Numbered from the stretch's first letter, positions 47,701 to 59,640 are shown. The stretch: 64,000 bases of DNA from Opisthorchis felineus (GCA_004794785.1 SJOL01008583.1:128106-192105), one strand, 5' to 3'. Notes: generated by a model from the letters alone, not told the origin. Program-made: numbers and translations.

Positions 47701-48968
47701 AATTCAAATTTTTGCCGCTTTTCCAGAACCACGGCCGCCGCCAAGCCAGAACCAACATATATATGGTTATTAGGACGGATCATTCTGGACGTCAGGCCCG
47801 ACAAGTTAGGTATTCTTTGGTGTCAACAACGTCTTCGTCAAGATTTCAAAGAAGTTGTGACAGTACTAAGGGACAACACCCTTCATTCTTGTTTCAAACC
47901 GATTGTTTATTACCCACTCCTGAGTCCGGAATTGTATGTTTAACCCAAGTTTATGAGATGTCATGATGTACAATCTCCGCCCCTTGACTGAAATATTTAT
48001 TTGTTGAATCGACATGCCTAAAAATCACCGAAGGCAACATTAGGTCGTCCCAAATCTTCAGTTAATGGGAACTAAATAACAATTTTTTAAACTTTTGGAC
48101 CACCTTGTTTACCACAATATATTGCTTTTGGCCTGCTCATGGTTTTCAGTAGCCCCCCATTTTCGTCTAACCCCAGCATTGAGGCTATGGTGTTGTTGTA
48201 GATAATGCTTTTCACACTGTGGTCTATTTGTTTGCAGGGGTTCCTTGTTCTCCGCCACTTCCGCGATTAATTTTAACGATCAAAACTTTCTTGCTTTCCT
48301 AATCTAAGAGCTTCAGCAAACCGCATACCACCTTCCCTATCATAGAGCTTTACCATACACAAGTATAGGAGGTAGAAAGATCAACAATCATTCTGTCAGG
48401 CCTCCATGTTGATACTTCCGTTAGGAATTAGCAATTCCTAAACCGGTGTACAGAAGCCGGTGTACTCCCACGATTTGAGGTTTGCGTTGCAACTATGTGT
48501 GTCTGTAAAATTGTCTTCCATCTTGGGTGACTGCCTTCCCGGTTAACAATTCAAATGAACTGCCGTTTTTATTTTTGGTATAATTGAACTCAATTTCAGT
48601 TTGGCAATGACCTTTGTATTTTCCGTTTTCATTGCTACGTGAATCGTTTTTACCGCTTCCGTTATACTATTTTTGTACCAAAACTTTGGTCAGCTATAAA
48701 TTTGTTTTACTGCATCGGTTTCCATCACGCGTTCACTGTGATCCATATCAGTTTTGCTTGCTTTTTGGGGTACCTCACCGTTTGTCGAAAATCGTCGTTC
48801 TTTAAATTTTGTGTCCACGTAAGTACTTGTTATTTTTTATAGTACAGCACACCTGCGTAACTAATCGTTCGGAGTTTTGCGGGTTTGGTTGCTAACTTTG
48901 GTGCTTGTTGCTCAAGAAATCGAAACGGTCGTTACAATACTCAACGTTGGCAAGCGTGGTTTTTTTGG
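44781..48968. other. Intergenic sequence with a possible gag-like relic
   Basis: Around 45596-46250 the plus strand shows broken frames (ATIAEAQKLLRW..., PSNMPWDMLEGRILRHF and later a Cys/His pattern near 46190-46230) that faintly resemble an LTR-element gag. Confidence is low. The rest up to 48900 shows only short frames. The 5' LTR of the BEL element should lie just left of 48969, but I could not delimit it. Confidence 0.25.
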
Positions 48969-50570
48969 ATGCCCATCACTAGGTCAATGTTGGTCAATTC
49001 AAAACGGGACGAAGAGGTTGAGAAAAACATCAGGCAAGTAGAACATGGTTCGTTTTTGGCGATGAGCTCTAGGTCTAGTATAGCTTCTAGGATTATTTAG
49101 GGGAAAGGCTGGGGGTCCAAGGCTGCTCTATTGTTAGCACAGCTAAAAGAGAGACAGCTTAAAGAGAAACTCGAGCTACAGTCAGAGGCTATGAAAACTA
49201 ATCATAAAAAATAACTGCTGAGGGCTAAAGCCGAGGTGGAGTTGGCGGAGCTCGAAGCGTCTTTGATTGGAGGTGAGGACGAGTTAGCGCATAGCAACCG
49301 GTCAGGTTTTTCAGAGTTTTCAGAATAGCGTATTAAATGCTATGTTGAAAAGTGCAGAACGATTGTGTCGCCAATGAATTCTGAAAAGCAGCGTAGTCTC
49401 TGGGTAGCCGAACGACAGCATGATGGATTGGGCGCCTTTTGTCATATGAAACCTATTATAGAGGGCTTGGAGGTACCAAAAATCGTCCTTATGCAGTTTG
49501 ATGGTCTCCCTAGGAGCTACTGGAGGTGTATGTGTCAGTTCGGGCCTTACGTCGAAAGCAAGACCCAAGACGATGGAAAACGGCTCGTACAATTAGTAAA
49601 CGCATGCTACGGTGCAGCCAATGAGGCTATCGAAGATTGCCTCAGGCCTCAGCCTAGAGAAGGATATGAGAGAGCCCGCCGAATTCTGCACGAGTCTTTC
49701 GGAAGGTCTCATGTGGTGGCTAGAGCCCTGATCTATTATATCATGAAATGTTTTCGTTCTACATCGTGCAAGGCGAGATACCTGACGCAGTTGGCTTTCA
49801 AGATGCAGAATTGCGAAATAGCCCTGACTCAGACAAACTACAGCGCAGAACTGAGTTCTCTGGAAAATTTGGATAGGTTAGAGAGGTGTTTGCCATATAC
49901 TTTACAACAGAAATGGGCGGAATTCGTTTACCAAGCCACCAATAATCAGGGACAGCCGACCTTTGCCGACCTCACACAGTTCATCACCCAAAGGGCGAGA
50001 GTGGTAAGCAGTCGTTACGGCATTCTGGCAGGATCCGTTGCGCAAATGGACCCAGGTGTACTTGGCCAATCTGTTACAGATGAAGGAAAGAGTAGAACCA
50101 CTGGGAGTCATGCAATACTTCGTGCACAGCAAGCTCCACTATTAATCAAGACGAGTTGTAAGGTTTGTGGTGATAAACACCGTATTATTAACTGCAAACG
50201 CTTTCTGTCCTTCGGCCTAGTAAAACGATGGTCCGCCTTGAGGTCTCCTGATGCTTGTTTCCAGTGTCTCGAAGGGGCCCACAAAGCAAAGGATTGCCAG
50301 TCACAATATGGACGTGGGGTGGATGGATGTCGAGCTAAACATGACGTTCTTTTGCATTGGAGACCACCGAATAAAAAACCCGAGAAAGGTCCTGTTGTCA
50401 AAAGCAATGCGATGACTGATTGCAAGACGACTGGTTCCCTGGGATTGCTTCCTGTTCGTCTTAAGGGACCTTCGGTAGAATTGGTAGCGTATGGCTTCTT
50501 AGACAGTGGGTCTGATACCACACTCGTGTGCAGTAACTTGTTGCACCAACTCGGCGCAGAGAATCATTGA
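48969..50570 (+). pseudogene. BEL/Pao gag and protease region
   Basis: The frame opens at 48969, has stops near 49098, 49212 and 49326, and is then uninterrupted for 401 codons to 50570. An N-terminal charged coiled-coil (QLKERQLKEKLELQSEAMK) precedes the gag core (WRCMCQFGPYVESKTQDDGK...). Two zinc knuckles (CKVCGDKHRIINC and CFQCLEGAHKAKDC) follow. The end has the protease active site DSGS (about 50505), the usual variant in this clade. The gag packages the element RNA, and the protease would process the polyprotein. Confidence 0.85.
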
Positions 50571-52000
50571 ACGCCACGTGAAATACAGAAAATCAGTGGA
50601 TCTTGTTTGGCTCCGAGAGAAACGGGAAGTTTCTAATTGTGTCCACTCAGCGATGACGAAGTTATTTTCGTGAAAGGTGCTCCAGTAGTATCCGAAATTC
50701 TCCCATCCGTGGTCGTAGATTCACGTTTTGAAATTAAAAGTCATTGGCCTCACTTAAAAGATTTGTTCTTTGACGATGTTTCGTCCAAATCTGTTGGTAT
50801 ATTGATTGAGTTTGATGTTCCCGAAGCTCACTGGGTACCAGATCAGCTGTTGGAAGGTCGAAAAGGACCGTTGGCTGTGAAGACACCGCTGGATTGGGTT
50901 ATACTTGGGCCACCGGGTCCAGGTAGCCGTGGGAGAGTCGCTGCCAGCTGCCTGTCTTCAGTGGAGCCATCTGTGGAGGGTCAACTTCGTGCTTTATACA
51001 ACGCTGATTTTGCATTGATTCGCTCCGGAAGATCCCATCGGTTGAGGACAGACGTGTAGTGGAATTGGTGAGCTCACGGATGTAACATATTGGAGGGCAT
51101 TTTGTTGTACCGCTCCCGTGGAAAGCAGGGCGACACACTGGTTCTTCGAACTTTTCGGCAGCCTTATCATCACTGCACTCATTACGAAGACGTTTTCTGC
51201 ATGACCCAGAATTCTTCGGAACATATGCAGCGGTTATGTCGCGGAATCTTGAGAAGGGCTATACAATGCCAGTTTTCCCTGAGCTGACAACATTACAATC
51301 AGCCGCAAGATGGTACCTGCATCACCATGCAGTATCGAACCCCAAAAAGCCTGGAAAAATGCGGGTTGTTTTTGACTGTGCAGCTAAGCACCACGGAAGA
51401 TCGCTGAACGACATGCTTCTCCAGGCACCAGATACAACTGCTGATTTGGTAGGTGTTCTTTTGAAATTTCGAAGAGACCGCGTTTCAGTATCGGCAGATG
51501 TCGGAGAAATGTTCATGCGAGTTCAGGTACCACAGCTTGATCAAGGGGCTCCGAGATTTATGTGGTTCTCTCAAAATGACCTTAATAGTGAGCCTGTTGA
51601 GTTTCAAAAAACCTCTCATGTTTTTGGTGCCATTCTGTGCCAATTTCGCCTTGCGACAAACAGTGTCTGCGTTCGGCAAGGAACACGACCAAAAATTAAC
51701 TCATCCATGTTAAGCAGCTTCTATTCAGATGATTGCTTGGTGTCAGTACATTCCGTCACTGACACAGAGTTTTGTGCATGGAATAACCGAGCTACTGTCA
51801 AAAGGGCGTTTCACCTTCACAAGTGGTTGAGCAATCTTCCTGATGTACTGCAAGGTCTTCCGCCATCTGAACGAATGGAGGCAGTAGTGGAAATGACCCC
51901 GAAAGCGATGAATACACAGCGAGAGTTGGGCATTGAATGTGCTCCATCTACTGGCATCCTTTGCTTTCGATTTCGTCTTCCCGAGAAACCACTAACATGA
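50571..52000 (+). pseudogene. BEL/Pao reverse transcriptase region
   Basis: The segment 50637-51059 (VVVDSRFEIKSHWPHLKDL, DWVILGPPG) continues the gag frame after a stop. A frame change then leads to 51236-52000 with KMRVVFDCAAKHHGRSLND, SADVGEMFMRVQV and the active-site box FYSDDCLV at about 51719, which keeps both aspartates. The frame is otherwise open for 254 codons. The second half is less typical than expected and may carry small deletions. Confidence 0.8.
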
Positions 52001-52745
52001 AGAGGAATCCTGGCAACTGTTTGTTCGCTTTTCGATCCACTAGGAATGGTAGCCCCTGTATGCTTAACCGCGAAGCAGCTGCTACAAGAGCTATGTAAGG
52101 CCGGCTTTGGTTGGGACGCTCCTATCAGTAAAAATCATTCAATTTGATGGCATTCGTGGTTAAACCTGATCGAGTCGATTAGGGTTGTGCGGTACCCAAG
52201 ATGCTTGTCTCCTGATAGTTTTGTTGGTGTCGGTAACTCTGAGCTTCATATGTTCTCAGACGCGTCAGAAACAGGTTATGGCCAAGTTGCGTACGCACGT
52301 TTTGTGTCAAACGATGGTCGGGTGGCATGCCGTTTAGTTTTCGGAAAACCTAGAGTTGCCCCGTTGAAGACCGTTGCCGCTCCAAGATTAGAACTTGCTC
52401 CAGCCGCATTAGCCGCTAGGGTCTACAAGCTACTTATTGAGAGTTAACCTGACTTTTCTGCTGTCACTCTTCGGACAGACTCACAAATAGTGCTTTGTGA
52501 CATCAATAATCAGTCCACCAGATTTTGTACCTTTGTGGCTGATCGGCTGGCCATTATCCAAGAATGCTCCTTGCTGGGCGAATGGAAGCACGTGAAATCA
52601 TCACAAAAACCGGCCGATTTAGAATCCAAGGGCATTAAAGGAGTAAACGACTTGAGTCGCTGGATGTATGGACCGGAGTTTATCAACGAATCAAAGATTC
52701 CTGTGTCATACTTGACCCCTCATCGGGACCCGATGGCGTAGAACT
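52001..52745 (+). pseudogene. BEL/Pao RNase H region
   Basis: The frames 52187-52447 (LHMFSDASETGYGQVAYARF, APLKTVAAPRLEL) and 52490-52741 (HVKSSQKPADLESKG) are in one phase and match the Pao-type RNase H segment between reverse transcriptase and integrase. They are separated by stops near 52445. Confidence 0.75.
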
Positions 52746-52926
52746 GAAAAAGATTCCAACAACTGTTAACGTTCTTTCTACCCGAAGTGTTTCCGAGCGT
52801 TTGTTTGTTCGATGGTCTAGCTGACTTAGGCTGTTGAAAGCAGTTGCGTGGTTGAGGCGCTTCATACGCTAACTTGTGCACAAATTTGGAAGGCTTATCA
52901 CCATGCGGACTGCTGGTCATCTTTAA

Positions 52927-53700
52927 GTGAAAGAATTGACAGAAGCTCAAATGGTCCTTATCCGACAGATCCAAGCAGAAGTATATACAGACGAGTTAAA
53001 TAGTTTAAAGTCGGGCACTCAGCCACAGCCAGTTAGGGTCTCAACACTACGTAAGCTTTGTCCCATTCTTCGTGACAGAGTTCTTTGCGCTGGTGGACGG
53101 CTCCAGTATTCCAATTATGTGTCATCCTTGAAGCACCCTCCTATCTTGCCCAGTAAACACACAGTTACTGATATACTCATTCGAAATTATCATGAAGCAG
53201 AAGGTCATTCCTGGGCTTCTCATGTTTTGAGCGTTATTAGGCAAAATGTTTGGGTAGTTCATGGTAGTCAGGCGCTGAAGCGCGTCCACCATAAGTGTAT
53301 TCAGTGCAGAAAACGGTCAAGAAACATATGTCAGCGGTTGATGGCTTCGTTGCCATCAGTGCGTTCTGAAAAGGGTAGAGAATGTTTCGAATCTGTAGGT
53401 GTCGATTACTTTGGACCTTTTGTTAAAGCGTGGTCGCAGCATAAAAAAGAGAGACGGCTGCACCTTTTCATGTATAGCCACCCGAACTACTCACCTCGAA
53501 GTGGCGCACTGATTGACTACCGATTCCTTCATTTTGGCGCTAATGAGGTTTGTTGGTCAAAGAGGGAAGCCTTTGGAGATTTACAGCGAAACGGATCTAA
53601 CTTCGTTGGCGCCGTTAAGGAATTCAGGGAGCACATATCGCTTTGGGACAAAGTGAAAACTAACAACCGGCTATTTGCTGCAGGTATTTAGTGGCACTGA
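52927..53700 (+). pseudogene. BEL/Pao integrase, truncated
   Basis: The N-terminal zinc-binding motif is visible as HEAEGHSWASHVL...HHKCIQCRKRS. The first catalytic aspartate lies in VDYFGPF (about 53403), and the later NGSNFVGAVKEF context lies near 53600. The reading frame has a stop inside the conserved G-I-x-W-H segment at 53689-53691, and similarity ends about 10 bases later. The remaining domain and the LTR are absent. Confidence 0.8.
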
Positions 53701-55170
53701 GACCATCACGGCAGCCTACGACGCCAGATACTCCACTGTAACAGTTTACCTGGATATTCAAAAGGTTTTTGACCAGGTCCCTTATGCATCCCTGCTACAT
53801 AAACTTAGTGCCGTTGGCATCACTGGAACCCTACTTCAGTGGTTCACCTCCTACCTATCTGACAGGACGCAAACAACACAAATCGGAGACATACAATCAT
53901 CTCCACTATCAATCACCAGTGGAGTCATTCAAGGAGGCGTGCCAGGCCCAGTCCTCTTCTTGCTGTATATCAACGACGTCTTCGGCGCCATACTCATGGT
54001 AAGGCCTTCCTCTTTACAGACGATATAAAAATCGCGTACACATTCCCCACTGCACAAGCCCTTACCCTTCACCAGACTAAGAGAGACTTAGACTCACTGA
54101 CCCGCTGGTCAAACGACTCTGGCCTAAGCTTCTCCTCCACGAAATCCTGCATAATTTTATGCCGCTGCTCCCTCCCCGCTGATGCTTTCACAATTAATGG
54201 AAATCCTATCACTCATTCTACTGAGATAAAAAAGATCTCGGCCTCAGATACTCATGTAAGTTTAGCTCATCTCACCGGGTGCATTTCTGTTTACCCGGGC
54301 AAGGAGGCTCAGGTTTTTAATATTGCGCTCCCTTCACCTTTCAGACACGATAGTCGCAATTTTTAAGCTATGATACGACCAGTCGTGGAATTCTGTCCAG
54401 CATTCCCTTCCCCTTATACTCAAAGTTGTTGACTCGCACCTGAAAGCCTCCGGCGCTCATTCATGAAAAAGCTGTTCTCTCGGTTCGGCCCGTTCTCTTA
54501 CCGCTACCGCTGTCAACTCCTAGGCCTCGAACCACTATGGATCAGGCGGTTTAGGATAAACCTAACTCTCTTACACCGTCTGCTGCACAAAAACGCTTTT
54601 GTAGCAGAGGATAGGCCAAACGTAAACTCACGTCCCCACTACAGATTCCATAACTCTTGCGACTTCTTAGTGTTTCCCCCGGCTCGTGCAACCCTACGCC
54701 ACTACTTCTTTCTAGTTTACTATGCTCGCATCTGGAACAGCCTTCCTGATCAGCTGCGAAACGTACGCATCATCATGCTTTTTCTCAGTTCACGGACACA
54801 TTTCTTACTTTTGAAACTGCTGCAACCTTGCTTAATACCAAACTGCTCCCAACCTTTTCTATGAATCGGGTCCAGTGCTCATCTGAGTTTAGTGACGATA
54901 CAGTTAGTGGGCAAGTAAAAGATCCTGTTATCATATCTTCCCATCCTCTTGACTTGCTTCAAGCCACTGTAGAACTTAAACGCCTACTTGGTCTAAATGT
55001 GTTGTGTTACTGGCCTGGTTGTTTTTCTTTTTTTCCCCAGCCAACTTATACCTCTTTCTAGTCAAGTTCCTACCCCGAATTACTCTATCAGCTCTGTCTA
55101 GTTACTGGTGTTCTTGGCCCAACTCTAACTGACAAAAACCAGACCAAAGTAGGCTTTTTTCTTCATTGCT
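53700..55170 (+). mobile_element. CR1/Jockey-like LINE, 5'-truncated and broken
   Basis: The copy begins inside the reverse-transcriptase domain. YLDIQKVFDQVPYASLLHKL (about 53750), LQWFTSYLSDRTQTTQIGD, and a GxxxGP motif with VLFLLYINDVF (about 53940) come first. After a frame change LFTDDIKIAYTF (about 54010) follows, an F/Y-x-D-D box with one residue substituted. The thumb and C-terminal part follow at 54463-54864 (RCQLLGLEPLWIRRFRINL, YYARIWNSLPDQLRN). A further frame change and a 3' region run to about 55170, followed by AT-rich microsatellite. The plus strand is G-poor throughout. Abrupt 5' truncation is normal for LINE insertion and fits its junction with the BEL element. Confidence 0.85.
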
Positions 55171-55185
55171 AGAGCGCATTATACG

Positions 55186-55215
55186 CCGATATAAATATAT
55201 ATAAACATATGTATA
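55186..55215. repeat. AT-rich simple repeat
   Basis: A TATAAATATATATAAACATATGTATAT-type stretch lies at the end of the LINE. It may be its tail or an independent microsatellite. Confidence 0.6.
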
Positions 55216-55391
55216 TCATATCCTGAGACAGCCTGAAGATACTCCGAGATGCCCATGGCCTACATCGACGTGCGTAGCTGTAGTTGCCTTCCCCGTAATC
55301 GAGGCTATACCGTACCAAAACCCACGTCGTCAACCAAACAAAATGCACACCTACCTGTTGCTCCAAAGAGTGGACACATACAACAAATATA

Positions 55392-55394
<3 letters not shown>

Positions 55395-55430
<36 letters not shown>
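55395..55430. repeat. (AT)n microsatellite
   Basis: About 18 AT units without interruption. Open frames crossing it (Ile-Tyr runs) are artefacts. Confidence 0.97.
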
Positions 55431-55433
<3 letters not shown>

Positions 55434-55439
55434 AACTCC

Positions 55440-55500
55440 AAACCCTCCACTATCAGCATGCGAGGCTAGCGCCAAAAACTTCTTCGTCATGCGCCACTGG
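55440..55500 (+). mobile_element. 1.6-kb repeat copy 2, left part (split by the gypsy element)
   Basis: The 60 bases before the gypsy 5' LTR (GAGGCTAGCGCC..CTTCTTCGTCATGCGCC) resemble the minus strand of copy 1 at about 44720-44765 (GATGCTAGCGTC..GTTTTTTTCGCCATTCCCC). Copy 1 runs on from there without a gap into the part found here only after the 3' LTR. Confidence 0.55.
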
Positions 55501-55801
55501 TGCAACGGTGGATACTAGTGATGAGGCATGCGAGTAGTACGTGTTTATCTTACCTCCACCTTGATCTAATGGAAGGTGGGATTTGTTACGGAATTTGTGG
55601 AGCTACTTTGCATTTTTGCCCGTAGTTGTGGAATAGTCAATGAATATCCAGATGAGTTCAAAAAGACACGTTCAAGAAGAAGAATATTCAGTTTTTTTAA
55701 ACAACGTGCATATGAGAGTTTGACTTTCCTGTCCAATAGTCTGCAACCGTTTAGTTGGTCTTTTCTAATAAACAACTCCGCGGCGGACTGTATTCCTTAC
55801 A
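55501..55801 (+). repeat. Gypsy 5' LTR
   Basis: It begins TGCAACGGTGGATAC and ends in TTACA, about 300 bases. It shares long blocks with the 3' LTR, such as ACAACGTGCATATGAGAGTT and CCTGTCCAATAGTCTGCAA. The 3' LTR starts TGTAACGG, so one base of the usual opening differs here. Confidence 0.9.
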
Positions 55802-55822
55802 TTTAGTGCCGTCACCAGGATA
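55802..55822 (+). promoter_or_regulatory. Candidate primer-binding site of the gypsy element
   Basis: The stretch TTTAGTGCCGTCACC lies directly after the 5' LTR, the position where a host tRNA 3' end primes minus-strand synthesis. I cannot name the tRNA with confidence. Confidence 0.4.
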
Positions 55823-56570
55823 TGGAAGAAGTTCCCGCGGCCACAGCCTTTAGAGAATGGGGATGTACGAACCTTCCTGGAGGATTTCCAGGATGTTGCG
55901 GAGGCGGCTGGACAGGAGACCAACAGGGGTAAGTTGGCGGCACTGAAGACCCTCCTCAGGAACCGGACGAAGGCGGTCCTGAATGCGGCCAGAAGGGGCC
56001 CTCGAAAGATGGACTAGGCTGCCGCAAAGGAAGCTCTTGCAACGGAGCTCGACACGCCGGGTGACCATCAGGAGGCTATGAGGTGGTTCAAGACGGATAG
56101 CAGGGAACCCGGATGTGATCCGACAGTGCTCTTTGCCAGCCCACAACAATTGTTGCATCGGGCCTTGCTGTGACTGGACGGGGTGTCGCGCCAGCAGTTG
56201 CTGTTTGACCGGTTCGTCGAGGGTGTGCAGCCTGCGCTTCGTGCCCAATTGCGGTTGGCAAGAGCAACTGGCCAGTTGAGTGTGGAGCACCTGAAGCATC
56301 CGGCAGAGGAATTGGCCAAGGCGCAGCAGGCCACGTTGCAGCCGCAGAAGAACAGGGATGAGTCGACCGTGGAGGACCTGAAGAACAGGGTGGACCAACT
56401 CCTTGAACAGCTTGCAACCATCAGGACGGAGTTGTGGAGGCACGCTTTAACGAGCCGATGCTACAAGTGTTGCATGCTTGACCACTGGAAGAATCAACGC
56501 CCTCGCACTGGACCACGTGTAAATAAAAAACTTCGGATTATTCCTCCTTCCCCAGTGGGTTGCGATTAGT
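55823..56570 (+). pseudogene. Gypsy gag remnant
   Basis: Broken frames encode a charged gag-like protein. The clearest part is 56183-56569: LLFDRFVEGVQPALRAQLRL, a helical segment (VEDLKNRVDQLLEQLATIR) and a CCHC-like motif CYKCCMLDHW whose last cysteine is missing. Stops and frame changes occur upstream, for example near 56017. Several antisense frames (56447-55850) are shadows of this GC-richer stretch. Confidence 0.75.
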
Positions 56571-56940
56571 GCAATGACATAGGCTACCATACAGGCCATT
56601 ATCGATATAGACTGGAAGAAGGAGCTGTGCTGGATTGATACAGGAGCAGGGGCATCGCCGAGACAGAGAGGGAACGAAGCTGAACGCAAACCATGCGCGC
56701 AAGCCGTGAGAGCAGTGGGTGGATACCGGCTGAAAATTGACCGATTGTCGATGCACTCAATGCACCTAGACAACAGGTCCGTGCAGCACAAGTTCCTGGT
56801 CGGCCCAGACATAGAGCAGAGAATCTTCGAAGCAGATTTACTCAAGAGCGCAGAATCCGTAGTTGACCTAAAGTGGGGAAAACTGGTGACAAATAATGGC
56901 GCAGTCACGCCTGAAGGTTAGCCAAGCACTGCTGTGAGCA
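56571..56940 (+). pseudogene. Gypsy aspartic protease remnant
   Basis: The retropepsin active site reads CWIDTGAGAS at about 56629-56658. The following YRLKIDRLSMHSM...KFLVGPDIEQ fits the flap and C-terminal half. The frame is interrupted between the two halves. Confidence 0.65.
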
Positions 56941-56949
56941 AGCTGCATG

Positions 56950-57720
56950 TCTGATAGCCTCCGTCGTGTAACGTGCCGTCAGTACAGTCCATGGTCGAGG
57001 AATACTGCGAACTGTTCACAGGTGATGAAGATCCTTTTGGCATCTGCTCGTGGATTAAACACGAAATTCCCCTCTCGTCCGAATGCTATCCACCTTACGG
57101 ATCCCGTCAGCTGCAACTCCATCTACAGGAGGAGCCCCATAAGCAACTTCGAGAGATGTTGAAAAATGGCATAATTGAGGAAGCCAACAGTTAATACAAA
57201 TTCCCGGTTTTGATTTTGAAGAAGGCGAACGGGAAATACTGGTTTTGTCTGGATATCCGTCGTTTGAATGAACTGACCGTAAGTCGGGTTGTAGCTGTCC
57301 CTTCGGTTGCGGAGATTTTTAATTCCCTCCAACATTCCCAATACTTCACGGTGCTTGACTTGCGTTCCGGATACTGGTAACTATCTATCAAGGCGGAGGA
57401 CCGAAATAAAACGCGTTCACTGTTCGTGACACCCAATATAAATTTAGAAGGATGTCGTTTGGTTTGTCAGGGGCACCATTCACATTTCGGCGCTTGATGC
57501 TTCGTTTAACGAAGGGTCTAAACAGTGTTGCCGTGTACGGAGAAAATATCGTTGTGTACAGCGATTCGGAACCAGAGCACGCCGTTCACTTGAATGCCGT
57601 ATTAAAGCGTGTCCGGGAGGCTAGCCTATGGATAAATGAAGCTAAGCCACAGCTGGCTCGGGGTTCGGTGGCACTGCTGAGGCATAAAGTGGGTGACGGA
57701 TAGGTTAGCCAACTTTCAGA
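56950..57720 (+). pseudogene. Gypsy reverse transcriptase remnant
   Basis: The order is HEIPLSSECYPPYGSRQLQL, MLKNGIIEEANS, LILKKANGKYWFCLDIRRLN (about 57210-57270), then LDLRSGYW, and after a frame change MSFGLSGAPFTFRRLM (57452). The catalytic Y-x-D-D box is replaced by YGENIVVYSD near 57536, and several stops are present, so it is inactive. Confidence 0.85.
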
Positions 57721-58350
57721 ATAACTGGCAAAGATCAACGACTGTGCTATTCCCAGTTCAGAGCGATCCCTACGGCAGTTTCTTGGAGTAGCGGAATACT
57801 ACGCCCGATTTGTCAAGGATTTCAACAAGATTGCTACTCCACTGTACGACTTGCTTGGGCAAAATCAGGAAATTCGAATGTATAGGGGAGGCACATGACG
57901 CTTTATAACGTGTCGAAGCGCGGATGCTGGACCAGCAACTGACCCTCAAACTGCCCAGGGTTGGAGAGACGTTTACTGTTGCAACAGACGCTAGTGACCG
58001 CGGTATCGGCTCAGTCCTAAAGCAGAGGAATGGAGTCATAGAATATGCCAGTCGTGTGCTGACTAACGCTGAGCAGAAGCCCTCGACTACTGAGAAGGAA
58101 TGTTTAGCGAGCATCTGGGCCCTTTATAAGTGGAAGCCATACCTGATGGGACAAATATTTCATGTCGAGACCGATCACAAAACCCTTTAATGGATCAAGA
58201 CCATCAGAGCTCCTCGCGGAAGGCTCGCGCGCTGGGCACCCCAGTTGCAAGGGCACAATTTCACGATCCGGCACGTGCCAGGGAAGGAGAACCACTTGGC
58301 TGATTGGCTGTCAAGACCAGAGGCTGAAGATGAGGTCCCCAGAATCATGA
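57721..58350 (+). pseudogene. Gypsy RNase H region
   Basis: FLGVAEYYARFVKDFNKIAT links RT to RNase H. Then come FTVATDASDRGIGSVLKQ (first catalytic aspartate), STTEKECLASIWAL (glutamate) and HVETDHKTL (aspartate). After a single stop at 58188 the typical end TIRHVPGKENHLADWLSRP is present. Confidence 0.85.
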
Positions 58351-59640
58351 TTGGTGCCAATAGCCTCGTTGTCGAACCAAATCCCGGAAGGTCGGCGCAA
58401 CTCCAGCGGCAGGATCCTGTGTTGCGGAAGGTTGCAGCCGCCTTTTTGGATGAAAGGCGCCTTGAGAACGGAGAGGGAGACAAGGAGTTGGAAAGGCTCC
58501 GTGGTCACTTCGGTAGGCTGGGTCTGAGTGAAGCTGGCATAACTTCCTGGAACACCACCGATCCTGCTGTTGTGCTACCCGTAATACCTTGCGTTTGAGA
58601 CGGAAGCTGATCGTCGAATGCCACGAGATGGCACACACAGGGTGCACCAAGTCGTACGACTTACTTCGGCGGAGGGCCTACTTGCCCGGGATGAGAAGTG
58701 AGGCGATTGATTATGTGGTGTCCTGTAAGCGGTGCGAACTGATGAAAGGGGATACGAAAGGGGTAACTTAACCCATGGCACCCATTCTTGTATCAGAAAT
58801 CGATGAGTTATGGTCCGTGGATGTCATGGGCCCCTTTCCGGTGACAACCAGTGGAAATCAATATATCGTGGTGACGACAGAAAACCTCTTGCGGTAGGTT
58901 GAGGAGGCAGCCGTACCAAACAAGCGGGGCGACGACAATCAGCGGAGTGGTAATGTGTCACATCGTGGCCAATTATGGGGTGCCAAGAACGATCCCAACG
59001 GATCAGGAGCCTTGCTTCGAGAGCGAAGTGTTTAGGAGTTGTTTGTAGAAGCTGGGCATCAGATGGCTAAGGACGGCATCATACCACTCGAAAACAAATG
59101 GCCTAACCGAACTCAATGACCGAACGATCAAGAAGTGGCTGGCGGCCAAAGGAGGTGGCTGGGAAGTGAACTTGCCGATGGTGTTGCTCGCTCATCGTGC
59201 TTCCATACGGCCAACCACCGGCCAGCCTCCGTTCATGCTGATGTGCGGTCGACATCCGCGCCTTCCGGTTGATCAAGAAATTGGGTTGTGGCCGGCAACA
59301 CGCTTGTCTCCAGAGGAGTTAGGAAAGGAAAGGAGGAAAGCTCGAGAAAGGTTGTCCGCCGTTCAGCAAAGGACTAGACAGAAAACGGCAAGTAGAAAGG
59401 CACGACCATTCCCCATAGGCGGGAAAAACAAGTGGAATCCTGGAAGGAGTGGGCTGGAGTCGCGGAAGCTTGGCGGTCGATGGTAAGGTCCGTTTGTTGT
59501 TCACGGTCGCCGGGGGAACGTCTATACAGTTCAAGACGGTCGGGGATCAGAAAGAGTAAATGGGACTCAGCTTCGGAATTGGCTTAATACACCAGAAGAG
59601 CTGCCGTAGAGAACCGGCTGCCAGGACCGACCTAACGGAG
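58351..59640 (+). pseudogene. Gypsy integrase and C-terminal part
   Basis: The H2C2 zinc module appears as ECHEMAHTGCTKSYDLLRRR...CKRCELMKGD (58600-58760). Next comes the core start DELWSVDVMGPFPVTTSGNQ (about 58805-58865) in another frame. The later MVLLAHRASIRPTTGQPPFML (about 59178-59240) is the conserved segment after the last catalytic residue. A C-terminal piece GPFVVHGRRGNVYTVQD near 59490 is followed by the end of the coding region before the polypurine tract. Confidence 0.85.

Larger units (their letters stand above)
48969..53700 (+). mobile_element. BEL/Pao LTR retrotransposon, broken and 3'-truncated
   Basis: Gag, aspartic protease, reverse transcriptase, RNase H region and integrase follow in BEL/Pao order on the plus strand. 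The gag starts at ATG 48969 with MPITRSM, a usual opening for this clade. The element is lost abruptly at about 53700 in the integrase, where a LINE begins, so the 3' LTR is missing. Stops and at least three frame changes interrupt it. No left LTR could be delimited without its partner. It is a relic of an endogenous, non-infectious element class common in flatworms. Confidence 0.9.

Noticed and set aside
55169..55537. Open frames with alternating Ile-Tyr
   Set aside because: They are produced entirely by the (AT)n microsatellite on either strand.
55850..56443. 197-codon minus-strand frame
   Set aside because: It is the antisense of the gypsy gag region, whose sense strand shows the gag features and zinc-knuckle motif.
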